Notes: a model not told the origin generated them from the sequence alone. A stretch of DNA of 64,000 nucleotides from Pseudomonas sp. MYb118 (GCF_040947875.1 NZ_JBFRXN010000002.1:3332934-3396933), one strand, 5' to 3'. Shown: positions 52,467 through 62,012, counted from the stretch's first letter. Translations and numbers: made by a program.

Positions 52467-55400
52467 GTGAAACCTACTCCCCTTGTCAGCATTGCCATCC
52501 CCGCCTTCAACCCCCGTTTTTTCCGTGTGGCACTGCAAAGCGCACTCGACCAGACCTTTGAAAACCTTGAGATCGTCATTTGCGACGATTGCCGCTCCGA
52601 TGAGATCGAGCAGATCGTCGATTCGCTGAGCGTCCCGGCGCACGTGCGTGTGCGTTATCAGCGCAACCCCGAGCGCCTGGGCTTCCAGCAGAACCTGCTG
52701 CGCTGCTTCGAGCAGAGCCGGGGCGAGTACATCAAGTTCCTCTGCGATGACGATCAGTTGATGGTCAACGACGTCAGCCAGCAGGTCGCCATTTTGCGCG
52801 AGCACGCCGAAGTGAGCCTGGTGGTAAGCAAGCATCACGTGGTCGATGCCGATAACTACGTCTTGCCGATCCGCATGGAAAACGTCGGGCTGACGCCATT
52901 CGACGTGCTGGTCAAGGGCGATGATCTGCTGGCGGCCTTCGAGCGCACCCCGCGCAATGTCCTGGGCGGCTTCACCTGCTCGCTGATGCGTCGCGAGGAT
53001 ATCGCCACTCTGCTGCCTGCGCTGGCCGAAGCCGGCTTTAGCGCCGTGCTCGATTTCGCCTTGTATGTCTGCCTGTTGCGCCGCGGCAACCTGGTGCAGC
53101 TCAGCAACGTCGGCAGCATCGAACGCCTGTACCCGGAGCGTTTGAGCAAGCGCCCGGAGATGGTCTCCGCGGCGGCTGTCGAATGGAAATGGCTGGCGCA
53201 GATGATCGCCCAGCGTGGTGGTGAAGATGCACCGGCCACTGACTGGGTGCGCTACGTGATGATGGAGGAGTTCACGCCGCCGGAGTCGCGCGAGTGGGAC
53301 GAGTTCAACCTGTACACCATCATGTCGAACCGTCAGGGCATCATGCTGGTTCAGGTCGGCACCGACACGGAAAGCTACGCCGATCTTTACGCGCAATGGA
53401 TCGAGTGCCGCCGCCTCACGCCATCGCGCAAGCAAGTGCTGTCGCGGCAGATTGCGCGTTGGGCGCATCGTCCCGCCATCGTGCCGGTGATCATCGACAC
53501 CAACGCAGATGCCTACGAACTGAGTGTGACCCTCAAGAGTCTCCAGGCCCAGACCTATGCCTGCGAGTCGATCGTGCTGTTGTCCAATGGCACCGATGAG
53601 CTGGATGAGGGCATCGTGCGTTTGCCGCTGCAAGCGGACTGGCCGCAGCAACTCAATCAATTGATGCCGCAACTGGATCAGGCCGACTGGTTCTATCTGT
53701 TGCGCGCTGGCGACCGGCTGACCGAGTCCGCACTGCTGGTGCTGGCTGACCGGATCGTGGGTGCGCCGGGTGCGTCCTGCATCTACAGCGACGAAGGTGC
53801 GCTGGTGGATGACGAGTCCGAGCAGCCGGTGTTCAAGCCCGATTTCAACCTCGACCTGATGCGCGGTTACCCTTATGTCGGACGCACCCTGGCGTTCGAA
53901 CGCCAACGCGTCCTCGCGCTGGGCGGGTTCGATTCGGCAGCGGGCGAGCTGGCACCGCATGACCTGATCTGGCGTCTGGTGGAAGCCGACGGGCCGCACG
54001 TCATTGGGCATATCGCCGAGGTGCAGGTCGAGTCGATGTTCGCCTTTGCGCAGTGGTTATCCCTGCCGCAAGTGATCGAACAGAACGCCCGTCTGATCAG
54101 CGCGCACTTGCAGCGCATCGGTGTCAGCCATCAATTGCATCCGGGGCCGGTGCTGAAGCTGGTCCCGCGGATCGAATATCAGCATGCCGAGCGCCCGCTG
54201 GTGTCGATCATCATCAACGTACGTGACGAACTGGCCGCGCTTGAGCGTTGCGTCAACAGCCTGATCAGCACCACGGCGTACACCCGCTACGAAATCATCA
54301 TCGTCGACAACGCCAGCGAAGGCGCCGAAATGCGCCATTGGCTCAACGCCATGGCCGAGCTGGGCAGTGACACGCTGCGCATCCATTGCCTTGCCGAGAA
54401 GGGCAGCGATGCACAGGTCAGGAACTTCGCCGTGCAACAGGCGCGCGGTGAATACCTGCTGTTGCTCAGCCCGTCTTGTGTGGCCCACGAAGACCGCTGG
54501 CTGGACGAGCTGCTCAATCATGGCCAGCGTCCGGAAGTCGGAATCGTCGGGCCGCGTACGCTCAACCTGCAGGGCAACGTGATCGACGCCGGCCTGGTGC
54601 TCGGCCTCAATGGCCTGGCGGGCAGGGCCTTCGTCAATGAGCCCGTCGCCTCCGGTGGCTACATGCAGCGTCTGCATGTGGTACAGAACTGGAGTGCTGT
54701 CAGCGGTCATTGCCTGTTGGTACGCAAGCAAGTGTTCGACAGCGTCGGTGGCTTCGAAGAGGCCATCAGCACTCAGGGCATCAACGCCCTCGAACTGTGC
54801 CTGCGCGTGGGTCAGGAAGGTTACCTGATCGTCACCACACCCTATTCGAATGTGGTGTTGATCCCGACTGCGCAGACCCGGGCCGAAGAGCACGACAAGA
54901 AGCAGCTGGAGCTCGAGCAAGAGACGTTCTACCGACGCTGGTTGCCGCAGATCGCCAATGACCCGGCCTACAACCGCAACCTGAACTTGAGTGGCGACAG
55001 CTTTGGCCTGTATCCCGGTGCGCGCACCGGCTGGAACCCGCTGTGCACGCGCAACGTGCCGACCGTTCTCGGCTTGGCGCTCAACAGCTCGGCGATCGGT
55101 CACTACCGTGTCAGCCAGCCGTTGTTCGAATTGCAGAATGCCGGCCGAATCGTCGGGCGGGTGGCCTATGACATGCCGTCGATCATCGAGGTCGAACGGC
55201 AGTCGCCGGACGTGGTGATTTTCCAGGGGCGTTACAACCCCAACAAGATCAACGACATCGTTCAGCTGAAAAACTATTCCCAGGCCATGCGCATCTACGA
55301 GCTGGACGACTACGTCGTGCGGATTCCGGAGAAGAACGAACACACCCGCAACATGCCCGACAACATCGAGGCACTGATGCGCAAAGGCATCGCCATGTGC

Positions 55401-56042
55401 GACCGCGTGGTGGTGTCGACCCATGCGCTGGCCGGTGTCCTCTCGGACATGCACCACAACATCCGCGTGGTGCCGAACATGCTGGCGCCGTACCTGTGGA
55501 GCAATCTCACCAGCCGGCGCCGGACCTCGAACAAGCCGCGTGTCGGCTGGGGTGGCGGCACCAGTCACCGTGGTGACCTGGAACTGATCGTCGACGTGGT
55601 TCGCGAGCTGGCCGATGAGGTCGATTGGGTGCTGTTCGGCATGTGCCCGGACCTGCTCAAGCCCTATGTTCACGAGTTCCATCCAGGCGTGGCCCTGTCG
55701 GAATACCCGGCAAAACTCGCGAGCCTGAACCTCGATCTCGCGCTGGCACCGCTGGAGTTCCATATCTTCAACGACTGCAAGAGCAACCTGCGACTGCTCG
55801 AATACGGTGCCTGCGGGTATCCGGTGATTTGCTCCGATACCGAAGCGTATCGCGGCCATTTGCCGTGCACCCGCATCCGCACCAACAGTACGGACGAATG
55901 GCTGCAGGCCATTCGCATGCATCTGTCGGACCCGGCGGCCAGTTATCGGATGGGCGACGAATTGCGTGAAGTGGTCTTGCGCGACTTCATGTTGCGCGGC
56001 GATAACCTGCAGTACTGGGCCGATGGCTGGCTGCCGGAGTGA
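52467..56042 (+). CDS. Giant multidomain glycosyltransferase 2 (flagellar glycosyltransferase-like)
   Basis: 1191 residues. About 1-220: a GT2 domain with intact features (SIAIPAFNPRFF, DDCRSDEI and the DxD-type CDDDQ). About 337-560 and 578-840: two further GT2-like domains with degenerate DxD (LLRAGDRL, LSPSCVAH). About 864-1190: a GT-B-type domain (RVGWGGGTSHRGDLELI; LNLDLALAPLE; LLEYGACGYPVICSDTEAYR). Position between flgL and fliC matches the flagellin glycosyltransferase genes of P. syringae and P. aeruginosa. The start is a GTG, 110 bp after flgL; no strong Shine-Dalgarno. Paralogous to the transferase at 35495-39040. Predicted to build the glycan on FliC in the cytoplasm. Confidence 0.9.
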   Translation: MKPTPLVSIAIPAFNPRFFRVALQSALDQTFENLEIVICDDCRSDEIEQIVDSLSVPAHVRVRYQRNPERLGFQQNLLRCFEQSRGEYIKFLCDDDQLMVNDVSQQVAILREHAEVSLVVSKHHVVDADNYVLPIRMENVGLTPFDVLVKGDDLLAAFERTPRNVLGGFTCSLMRREDIATLLPALAEAGFSAVLDFALYVCLLRRGNLVQLSNVGSIERLYPERLSKRPEMVSAAAVEWKWLAQMIAQRGGEDAPATDWVRYVMMEEFTPPESREWDEFNLYTIMSNRQGIMLVQVGTDTESYADLYAQWIECRRLTPSRKQVLSRQIARWAHRPAIVPVIIDTNADAYELSVTLKSLQAQTYACESIVLLSNGTDELDEGIVRLPLQADWPQQLNQLMPQLDQADWFYLLRAGDRLTESALLVLADRIVGAPGASCIYSDEGALVDDESEQPVFKPDFNLDLMRGYPYVGRTLAFERQRVLALGGFDSAAGELAPHDLIWRLVEADGPHVIGHIAEVQVESMFAFAQWLSLPQVIEQNARLISAHLQRIGVSHQLHPGPVLKLVPRIEYQHAERPLVSIIINVRDELAALERCVNSLISTTAYTRYEIIIVDNASEGAEMRHWLNAMAELGSDTLRIHCLAEKGSDAQVRNFAVQQARGEYLLLLSPSCVAHEDRWLDELLNHGQRPEVGIVGPRTLNLQGNVIDAGLVLGLNGLAGRAFVNEPVASGGYMQRLHVVQNWSAVSGHCLLVRKQVFDSVGGFEEAISTQGINALELCLRVGQEGYLIVTTPYSNVVLIPTAQTRAEEHDKKQLELEQETFYRRWLPQIANDPAYNRNLNLSGDSFGLYPGARTGWNPLCTRNVPTVLGLALNSSAIGHYRVSQPLFELQNAGRIVGRVAYDMPSIIEVERQSPDVVIFQGRYNPNKINDIVQLKNYSQAMRIYELDDYVVRIPEKNEHTRNMPDNIEALMRKGIAMCDRVVVSTHALAGVLSDMHHNIRVVPNMLAPYLWSNLTSRRRTSNKPRVGWGGGTSHRGDLELIVDVVRELADEVDWVLFGMCPDLLKPYVHEFHPGVALSEYPAKLASLNLDLALAPLEFHIFNDCKSNLRLLEYGACGYPVICSDTEAYRGHLPCTRIRTNSTDEWLQAIRMHLSDPAASYRMGDELREVVLRDFMLRGDNLQYWADGWLPE

Positions 56043-56115
56043 TGAATCTGAACGTGGAACCGCGAAAAGAACGTAATGCCGCTGATTCGGCAACCTGCTC
56101 GTTATAGGAATTTAT

Positions 56116-58875
56116 ATGCAAAGCAACTTCTCGAATGGAACAACTGCTGCGTTGAACGAGCGGTTGACTCTGGTGCTGCTGGCCCACGAACAACCGCGTG
56201 CCGTGCGTCGTGCATTGCGCTACTACAGCGCGTTGCCATGCAGCGTACTGGTGGTCGATTCTTCGGCCGAACCGGATGCCGGCATCGCCGCGACTTTCTC
56301 CGGTGTGCAGTACCTGCACGCGCCGGCGCCGCGCTTCGAACATTTCACCGTGACCGTACGCAAGGTGATCGAGCGGATCTCGACGCCGTACATGGTGGTC
56401 GCTGAAGTCGAAAGTTTCCTGCTGCCGGAAGCGCTCGGCGAATCCGTGGCGTTCCTTGAGGCCAATGCCGACTACGGCACTTGCCAGGGTTACAGCCTGG
56501 CATTCGAAGCCCATGCCGATCGCGTCGATTTCTACCGCCGTGACCGCAAGGGCTGCGAGGACTACAGCGACGATTCGGTCGAAGCTCGCCTGGCCGTGCT
56601 GGAAAACGATGGCCCGTCCTTTGCCAACGCCGTCACGCGCACCGAAGTCCTGAAGCGCTGGTTTGCCTCGTTGGGCCAGGGTTTCAACCCGAACGTAAGC
56701 GGCAACGGTTATTCGGATGCACTGGTGGCAGGCGCCAAAGTGCGCGTATTGCCCATCCCTTATGCGTTGCACGAGCGCCGCAGCGTCACGTTTGGCGAAG
56801 TGACCGAAAAACTCTTCGAGTCGACCTGGAACGCGCAGCAGGGTGAGCCGGTTCGTCTGTTCGAACCGACGCAATACGTCGAGCTGCCGTTCTACAACCA
56901 GGCATTTTTCGATGTACTGAGCTCGCTGGAGTTCCTGCTGCACGCAGTGCCGACGAGTCCGGTGCAACTGGAAGAGCTTGAGGCAGCGATGCTCAAGCAG
57001 AAAGAACTGTCGCGCGTTCACCGCAACACCAGTGCCGAGCCGCTCAATGAGCGTCTGCTCAAGGCGTTCGACCTGTATGCCTTCAACCAGGATGTGGTGC
57101 AGCAACTGGCTCGCTCGCTGCAGGCCGATGGTGACAAGGAGCAGGCGCAGAAGGTACTGGCATGGGGTCAGCGCCTGGGGGCGGCGACGCTCGAAGACAA
57201 TGGCCGGCTGTTCGATGCCACGCCGACCGGTCAACTGCTGCAATGGCTGGAGGCGCGTGATCCGAGCGAAGCCCAGGTCAAGGACATTTCCCGGCACCTG
57301 GCGCGCAATGCCGGTGGGCCGACGTTCGGCATCATGTTGCTGGATCTGGAAGCCGACATCTTCAAGTTGCAGGCAACCTTCGACAGCATCATGAACAACT
57401 ACTGCCGGGCGTTCAAAATCGTCGTTTTCACCACCGGCGATCTGCCGGCGGAAACGACGCTGCAAAACACTCTGCATTTCGTCAAGGTCAACGAAAGCAA
57501 CTACGTCGACAAGATCAATCAGGTCGCCGAGCAGTCCGACTGCGAATGGTTGGTACTTGCCGAGGCGGGCGATGAATTGACGCCGAGCGGGCTGTACCAG
57601 GCGAGCCTGGAACTGCTGGGCGACAAGCAGATTCGTGCCGTGGCCATGGATGAATTCCAGCGCCAGGAAAACGGGACGCTGGCCGGTGTGTTCCGTCCGG
57701 GCTTCAACCTCGACCTGCTGCAAAGCTATCCGGGCGTGATGGCGCGTCACTGGCTGGTACGCCGGGAAGTGCTGGTTCAGGCGGGCGGATATGCTCGCGA
57801 ATTCAAGAAAGCCCTGGAATTCGACCTGCTGCTGCGTCTGATCGAACAAGGTGGCCTGGACGGTTTCGCGCATCTGGCCGAGCCCCTGCTGATTTGCACG
57901 GCACCGCAACAGGAAACCAATGCCGATGAGCGCAGGACGCTGCTGCGTCACCTGGCCACCCGTGGCTACCAGGCCGATGTCGGCTCCGTGGTGCCGGGCA
58001 CTCACAAAATCGACTACCGCTTCACCGAGCGCCCGATGGTCTCGATCATCCTCCACGGCGCGAGCAACCTCGAAACCCTGCAGCGCTGCATCCGCAGCAT
58101 CCTGCAGCGCACGCGTTACCACCGTTACGAAGTGCTGCTGGCTGACGATCCGGCGTACGCGGCGGCACTGGGTAACTGGCTGGACAGCCAGGGCCCGCAC
58201 GCCAATCGGGTTCGTCTGTTCAGTGCCGAAACCGGCCTGTCGACCGCCAGCCTGATCAACACCGCCAGCCAGCACGCCCAGGGTGAATTCCTGGTGACCC
58301 TGGCGGCCGATGCCGAAGTGGTCAATGTCAACTGGATCGAGTCCCTGCTCAACCAGGTGCTGCGTCCGGAAGTCGGCGTTGCCGGCGCCAAATTGATCGA
58401 CGACCAGGGCCTGGTCACCCAGGCGGGCCTGATCCTCGGTTTCGACGGCCTGGTGGGTTCGCCGTTCGTGGGCGAGACGAAGACTGCCAATGGCTACATG
58501 AATCGCCTGGCGGTAGAGCAGAACTGCTCGGCCGTTTCCTTCACCTGCATGATGATCTCCAAGCAGCTGTTCGAAGCGGCTGATGGCATTGATATCGAGC
58601 AGTTCGGCGATGCGTTCGGTGATATCGACTTGTGCCTGCGTGTCGGCCAGGCCGGTTATCTGACGGTGTGGACGCCTCACGTACACGTCATCCAGTCGGG
58701 GGTGCTGGCGCAGTCCGAAGCGGCCCGTCAGGCGTTTGCCGAGAAGTGGGCTGAGGCACTGGGTCATGATCGTTTCTACAACAGGAACCTGTCCGTCGAA
58801 GGCACCGGTTTCACGCTTGGGCCAGTCACCAGCATCGCCTGGGCTGAAGTCATGAAAGAGAAGGAGCAGGTATGA
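56116..58875 (+). CDS. Giant multidomain glycosyltransferase 3
   Basis: 919 residues. About 1-260: a TIGR00180-type glycosyltransferase domain (LTLVLLAHEQPRAVRRALRYY). About 402-600 and 640-900: two GT2-like domains homologous to the last two of the neighbouring transferase (FRPGFNLDLLQSYPGVMARHW; LRPEVGVAGAKLIDDQG), again with non-canonical DxD positions (AEAGDELT, LAADAEVV). It lacks the GT-B domain of its paralogues. It ends in an ATGA overlap with the methyltransferase gene. Likely acts in sequence with transferase 2 on flagellin. Confidence 0.9.
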   Translation: MQSNFSNGTTAALNERLTLVLLAHEQPRAVRRALRYYSALPCSVLVVDSSAEPDAGIAATFSGVQYLHAPAPRFEHFTVTVRKVIERISTPYMVVAEVESFLLPEALGESVAFLEANADYGTCQGYSLAFEAHADRVDFYRRDRKGCEDYSDDSVEARLAVLENDGPSFANAVTRTEVLKRWFASLGQGFNPNVSGNGYSDALVAGAKVRVLPIPYALHERRSVTFGEVTEKLFESTWNAQQGEPVRLFEPTQYVELPFYNQAFFDVLSSLEFLLHAVPTSPVQLEELEAAMLKQKELSRVHRNTSAEPLNERLLKAFDLYAFNQDVVQQLARSLQADGDKEQAQKVLAWGQRLGAATLEDNGRLFDATPTGQLLQWLEARDPSEAQVKDISRHLARNAGGPTFGIMLLDLEADIFKLQATFDSIMNNYCRAFKIVVFTTGDLPAETTLQNTLHFVKVNESNYVDKINQVAEQSDCEWLVLAEAGDELTPSGLYQASLELLGDKQIRAVAMDEFQRQENGTLAGVFRPGFNLDLLQSYPGVMARHWLVRREVLVQAGGYAREFKKALEFDLLLRLIEQGGLDGFAHLAEPLLICTAPQQETNADERRTLLRHLATRGYQADVGSVVPGTHKIDYRFTERPMVSIILHGASNLETLQRCIRSILQRTRYHRYEVLLADDPAYAAALGNWLDSQGPHANRVRLFSAETGLSTASLINTASQHAQGEFLVTLAADAEVVNVNWIESLLNQVLRPEVGVAGAKLIDDQGLVTQAGLILGFDGLVGSPFVGETKTANGYMNRLAVEQNCSAVSFTCMMISKQLFEAADGIDIEQFGDAFGDIDLCLRVGQAGYLTVWTPHVHVIQSGVLAQSEAARQAFAEKWAEALGHDRFYNRNLSVEGTGFTLGPVTSIAWAEVMKEKEQV

Positions 58876-59651
58876 AAGTCTGCATTACCCAGCGAGAAGC
58901 CTTTTACAACCTTCTCCATGCAGTGTTTACCGCGTACGACAAACAGCCCCTGGTCGCCGAACTGGGCGTGCTGCGCGGTGAGAACGCGCTGAATCTTTAC
59001 AACGCGTTGAACCCGAAACACATGGTCCTGATCGACAGCTGGAGCCCGGCTGCCACTCATGCCTACAACCCTTTCGACCAGTTGCCGCCATGGCTTGAGC
59101 CGGTCGAAAAATATGCTTACTACTATGGCGGCCCGATGTATGAAATGGCCACCTTTGACAAGCTGTATGAAGAGTGCCTGAACAGATTCAGCGACAAGGA
59201 CAACGTGACGCTGATCCGTTCCGAGACCATTGCCGCCATCGACGACATTCAGCCGAGAACCGGTATCGAGAAGTTCGACCTGGTCTACATCGACGCCAAC
59301 CATCAGTACGAGTACATCCTGCGTGACTTGATGTACTACCAGCACCTGGTGGCCGACGATGGTTTCATCCTGCTCAACGATTGCTGCCACAGCGTGCAGG
59401 GCACCAAGCAGAACCTGGGTGTGCTCGAAGCGATGAGCAGCTTTATCAAGCGCTCGGACTTCATCCCCCTGGCAGTCAGCAGCACCGACTGGTCCGACGT
59501 GATCCTGGTGAGGAAGAACTCGATCATGGTGCAGCTCGTCGACATCGCGCTGACCAACTCGGACATTCCGTTTGTCGAGATCCCTCATCAGCTCATGCCG
59601 GCGGCGCGGGTTGTCTACGGGCAGCGACGGGTCAACCTGAGCTTTACCTGA
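58872..59651 (+). CDS. SAM-dependent methyltransferase (Methyltransf_24-like)
   Basis: 259 residues. Motif I reads VAELGVLRGENALNLYNAL (about 29-47) and the strand-4 region FDLVYIDANHQYEYILRDL (about 136-154), as in the CmcI/TylF-like class that includes sugar O-methyltransferases. P. syringae flagellin carries a 2-O-methylated viosamine-type sugar, so a role in O-methylating the flagellin sugar is plausible but not shown. Start overlaps transferase 3 by 4 bp; a terminator follows the stop. Confidence 0.87.
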   Translation: MKVCITQREAFYNLLHAVFTAYDKQPLVAELGVLRGENALNLYNALNPKHMVLIDSWSPAATHAYNPFDQLPPWLEPVEKYAYYYGGPMYEMATFDKLYEECLNRFSDKDNVTLIRSETIAAIDDIQPRTGIEKFDLVYIDANHQYEYILRDLMYYQHLVADDGFILLNDCCHSVQGTKQNLGVLEAMSSFIKRSDFIPLAVSSTDWSDVILVRKNSIMVQLVDIALTNSDIPFVEIPHQLMPAARVVYGQRRVNLSFT

Positions 59652-59662
59652 TCCACCCCTCT

Positions 59663-59690
59663 ACAAAGCCCCGTTCGGGGCTTTGTTCTT
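59663..59690 (+). terminator. Intrinsic terminator after the methyltransferase
   Basis: ACAAAGCCCC-GTTC-GGGGCTTTGT, a 10-bp perfect stem with a 4-nt loop and the tail TCTTTCT. It ends the transferase operon; the 295-bp gap to the KAS III-like gene holds this and probable promoter DNA. Confidence 0.9.
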
Positions 59691-59946
59691 TCTGCGGCGG
59701 CGACCTCTGGCCAGCGGTCCAGAGGCCACGCGAAGTCAGCATTTTCCTGCAGCCTTGTTTCCTTTCGCAGGCGAAATATTACATTCATGCGCTTAACGGC
59801 GTGACGCATAGGTCATAAAGTGCATCTTCACTGTATTGTGTTCCTGGGTGCGGGCGATCAGTCTGCCTCCGGAAATCAACCATTTTGATGCGCCCCTGAG
59901 CTTTTTCGGGGTGAACCTAGTCGCTGTTTATGATCGGGAAGCCATG

Positions 59947-60873
59947 ATGATTGGCATAAAAAGCATAGCGAGTTACGTGCCGGTGGCCGGCGTGGATAAC
60001 TACGCTCAGGGTGCCAAATTCGCCAAGGATGAAGAGTTCATCCTGGGCAAGATCGGTTCGGCGTTCCTGCCGCGCAAAGGCGCTGAGCAGGAAACCTCGG
60101 ACCTGTGTGTTGAAGCCGTCAACGCACTGTTTGCCAGCAATCCTGATCTGAAGCGCGAGTCCATCGACGCGCTCATCGTCGTCACCCAGAACGGTGATGA
60201 AGAGGGCCTGCCCCACACGGCAGCCATCGTGCAGGACAAGCTCGGCCTGCCTACGCACGTCGCGGCGTTCGATATCTCCCTGGGCTGTTCGGGTTATGTC
60301 TACGGCATCTACGCCATGAAAGGCTTCATGGAAGCCGCTGGCTTGAAGAACGGCCTGCTGATCACCGCCGACCCCTACTCGAAGATCGTCGATCCGGAAG
60401 ACCGCAACACCACCATGCTCTTCGGTGATGCTGCCACGGCCACCTGGATGGCGGAGGGTGCGTCCTGGCAGTTGGGCAAGTCCAAGTTCGGTACCGACGG
60501 TTCCGGTGCGCCGCATCTGAAGGTCAGTGACGGTGTGTTCTTCATGAACGGCCGCCAGGTATTCAACTTTGCCTTGTTGAAAGTGCCTGCCCACCTGCAT
60601 GAACTGCTCGACGAATCGTCCCTGCAAACCACTGACATCGACGCCTTCTGCATCCATCAGGGCAGTGCGGCCATCGTCGATGCCGTGGCGCGACGCTTCG
60701 AAGGCGAGCCGGAGAAGTTCATCAAGGACATGGTCGAGACGGGCAACACGGTCTCCTCGAGCATTCCTTTGCTGTTGGAAAAACACGTGCTGACGTCTGA
60801 CTGGAGCCGAGTGGCCATCAGTGGATTCGGCGTGGGCCTGTCCTGGGGGTCGGCGATTCTCTATCGCGGCTGA
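59947..60873 (+). CDS. 3-oxoacyl-ACP synthase III-like (KAS III) enzyme
   Basis: 308 residues of the thiolase fold, FabH type. The catalytic triad is visible: Cys114 (SLGCSGYVYG), His237 (FCIHQGSAAI) and Asn267 (ETGNTVSSS). The HQAN-x-R sequence of FabH, which contacts ACP/CoA, is changed to HQGSAAI, so it is probably not the housekeeping FabH. KAS III homologues occur in flagellin glycosylation islands of P. aeruginosa and P. syringae next to the transferases, where they are thought to supply an acyl chain for the sugar. ATG 59947 is preferred over 59944 by spacing to GGGAAG. It has its own gap upstream and a terminator downstream. Confidence 0.87.
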   Translation: MIGIKSIASYVPVAGVDNYAQGAKFAKDEEFILGKIGSAFLPRKGAEQETSDLCVEAVNALFASNPDLKRESIDALIVVTQNGDEEGLPHTAAIVQDKLGLPTHVAAFDISLGCSGYVYGIYAMKGFMEAAGLKNGLLITADPYSKIVDPEDRNTTMLFGDAATATWMAEGASWQLGKSKFGTDGSGAPHLKVSDGVFFMNGRQVFNFALLKVPAHLHELLDESSLQTTDIDAFCIHQGSAAIVDAVARRFEGEPEKFIKDMVETGNTVSSSIPLLLEKHVLTSDWSRVAISGFGVGLSWGSAILYRG

Positions 60874-60891
60874 TCGCCAGAGGTTTTTGCG

Positions 60892-60927
60892 TAGCGCTGC
60901 CGGTTCGCCGTCAGCGCTATTTTTTTG
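60892..60927 (+). terminator. Intrinsic terminator of the KAS III-like gene
   Basis: TAGCGCTG-C-CGG-TTCG-CCG-T-CAGCGCTA, a long stem with a TTCG loop and a single bulged mismatch, running into seven Ts. Confidence 0.92.
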
Positions 60928-61040
60928 CCTGAAATTTTTGCTGGCGGCTTTTTTGGCGCCATTTTTTTATGGTGCGCCGACGGCAAGTCCTTGATTTACG
61001 GGGGGTGGCAGTCTGCTAGTAATTTTTTTTAAAAAAGCCC

Positions 61041-61068
61041 TCAAGCAACCTGCCACGACGACGATAAC
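61041..61068 (+). promoter_or_regulatory. Sigma-28 (FliA) promoter of fliC
   Basis: TCAAG (61041-61045) and CGACGATAAC (about 61058-61067) are arranged as in the Pseudomonas FliA consensus TCAAG-N(12-15)-GCCGATA. The ATG of fliC is 80 bp further, leaving a leader of about 70 nt. The upstream DNA (60928-61040) is T-rich with no other recognised site. Confidence 0.8.
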
Positions 61069-61147
61069 TATTACGAAGGTTCTCTAGGCCATACCCGGCG
61101 GTTGCCAGGGCCGGAAGCCGCAGTACCCAACCAACGAGGAATTCGTC

Positions 61148-61996
61148 ATGGCTTTAACAGTAAACACTAACGTTACATCGTTGAACGTTCAGAAAAACCT
61201 GAACAAGGCTTCCGATGCTCTGTCGACTTCGATGACCCGCCTGTCGTCCGGTCTGAAAATCAACAGCGCCAAAGACGACGCTGCTGGTCTGCAAATCGCA
61301 ACCCGCATGACTTCGCAGATCCGTGGTCAGACCATGGCGATCAAAAACGCCAACGACGGTATCTCCATCGCTCAGACCGCTGAAGGCGCGATGCAGGAAC
61401 AAACCAACATCCTGCAACGTATGCGTGAACTGGCTGTTCAATCCCGAAACGACAGCAACAGCTCCGACGACCGCGATGCTCTGCAAAAAGAGTTCTCGCA
61501 AATGTCCGCCGAACTGACCCGTATCGCCGGTTCGACCAACCTGAACGGCAAAAACCTGCTCGACGGTTCCGCCAGCACCATGACCTTCCAGGTTGGCTCC
61601 AACACTGGCGCTACCAACCAGATCACTCTGGACCTGAACGGCAAGTTCGACGCCGTGAGCCTGGGTATCACCTCCGGTATCACCATTGCCGGTTCGTCCA
61701 GCGCCGTTGCTGAAACCAACTTCTCTGCTGCTGTTGGCGCGATCGACACCGCACTGAAGACCATCAACGCCAGCCGTGCTGACCTCGGTGCTGCACAAAA
61801 CCGTCTGACCAGCACCATCTCCAACCTGCAGAACATCAACGAAAACGCCAGTGCTGCACTGGGTCGCGTACAAGATACCGACTTCGCTGCTGAAACTGCA
61901 CAGCTGACCAAGCAACAAACTCTGCAACAAGCTTCGACCTCGGTTCTGGCACAAGCCAACCAACTGCCATCCGCTGTACTGAAACTGCTTCAGTAA
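61148..61996 (+). CDS. fliC: Flagellin FliC
   Basis: 282 residues, the short P. syringae/P. fluorescens type rather than the ~490-residue P. aeruginosa a-type. N- and C-terminal D0/D1 helices are fully conserved (MALTVNTNVTSLNVQKNLNK; ASTSVLAQANQLPSAVLKLL). The flg22 epitope is at residues 30-51. The middle part (about 136-200) is Ser/Thr-rich and is where glycosylated serines lie in P. syringae flagellin. Filament subunit, exported through the flagellar secretion system. Behind a sigma-28 promoter and ended by its own terminator. Flanked by the glycan cassette and flaG-fliD. Confidence 0.98.
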   Translation: MALTVNTNVTSLNVQKNLNKASDALSTSMTRLSSGLKINSAKDDAAGLQIATRMTSQIRGQTMAIKNANDGISIAQTAEGAMQEQTNILQRMRELAVQSRNDSNSSDDRDALQKEFSQMSAELTRIAGSTNLNGKNLLDGSASTMTFQVGSNTGATNQITLDLNGKFDAVSLGITSGITIAGSSSAVAETNFSAAVGAIDTALKTINASRADLGAAQNRLTSTISNLQNINENASAALGRVQDTDFAAETAQLTKQQTLQQASTSVLAQANQLPSAVLKLLQ

Positions 61997-62012
61997 TAGC
62001 TGGTGACTTTCG

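Noticed and set aside
55987..58767. 926-codon frame antisense to giant glycosyltransferase 3
   Set aside because: Shadow of the real gene; no start signal or recognisable domain.
60940..60985. T-rich inverted repeat GGCGCCAT / ATGGTGCGCC before fliC as a second terminator
   Set aside because: The pairing is imperfect and the T run lies in the loop, so it does not form a normal intrinsic terminator; the KAS III-like gene already has a strong one upstream.
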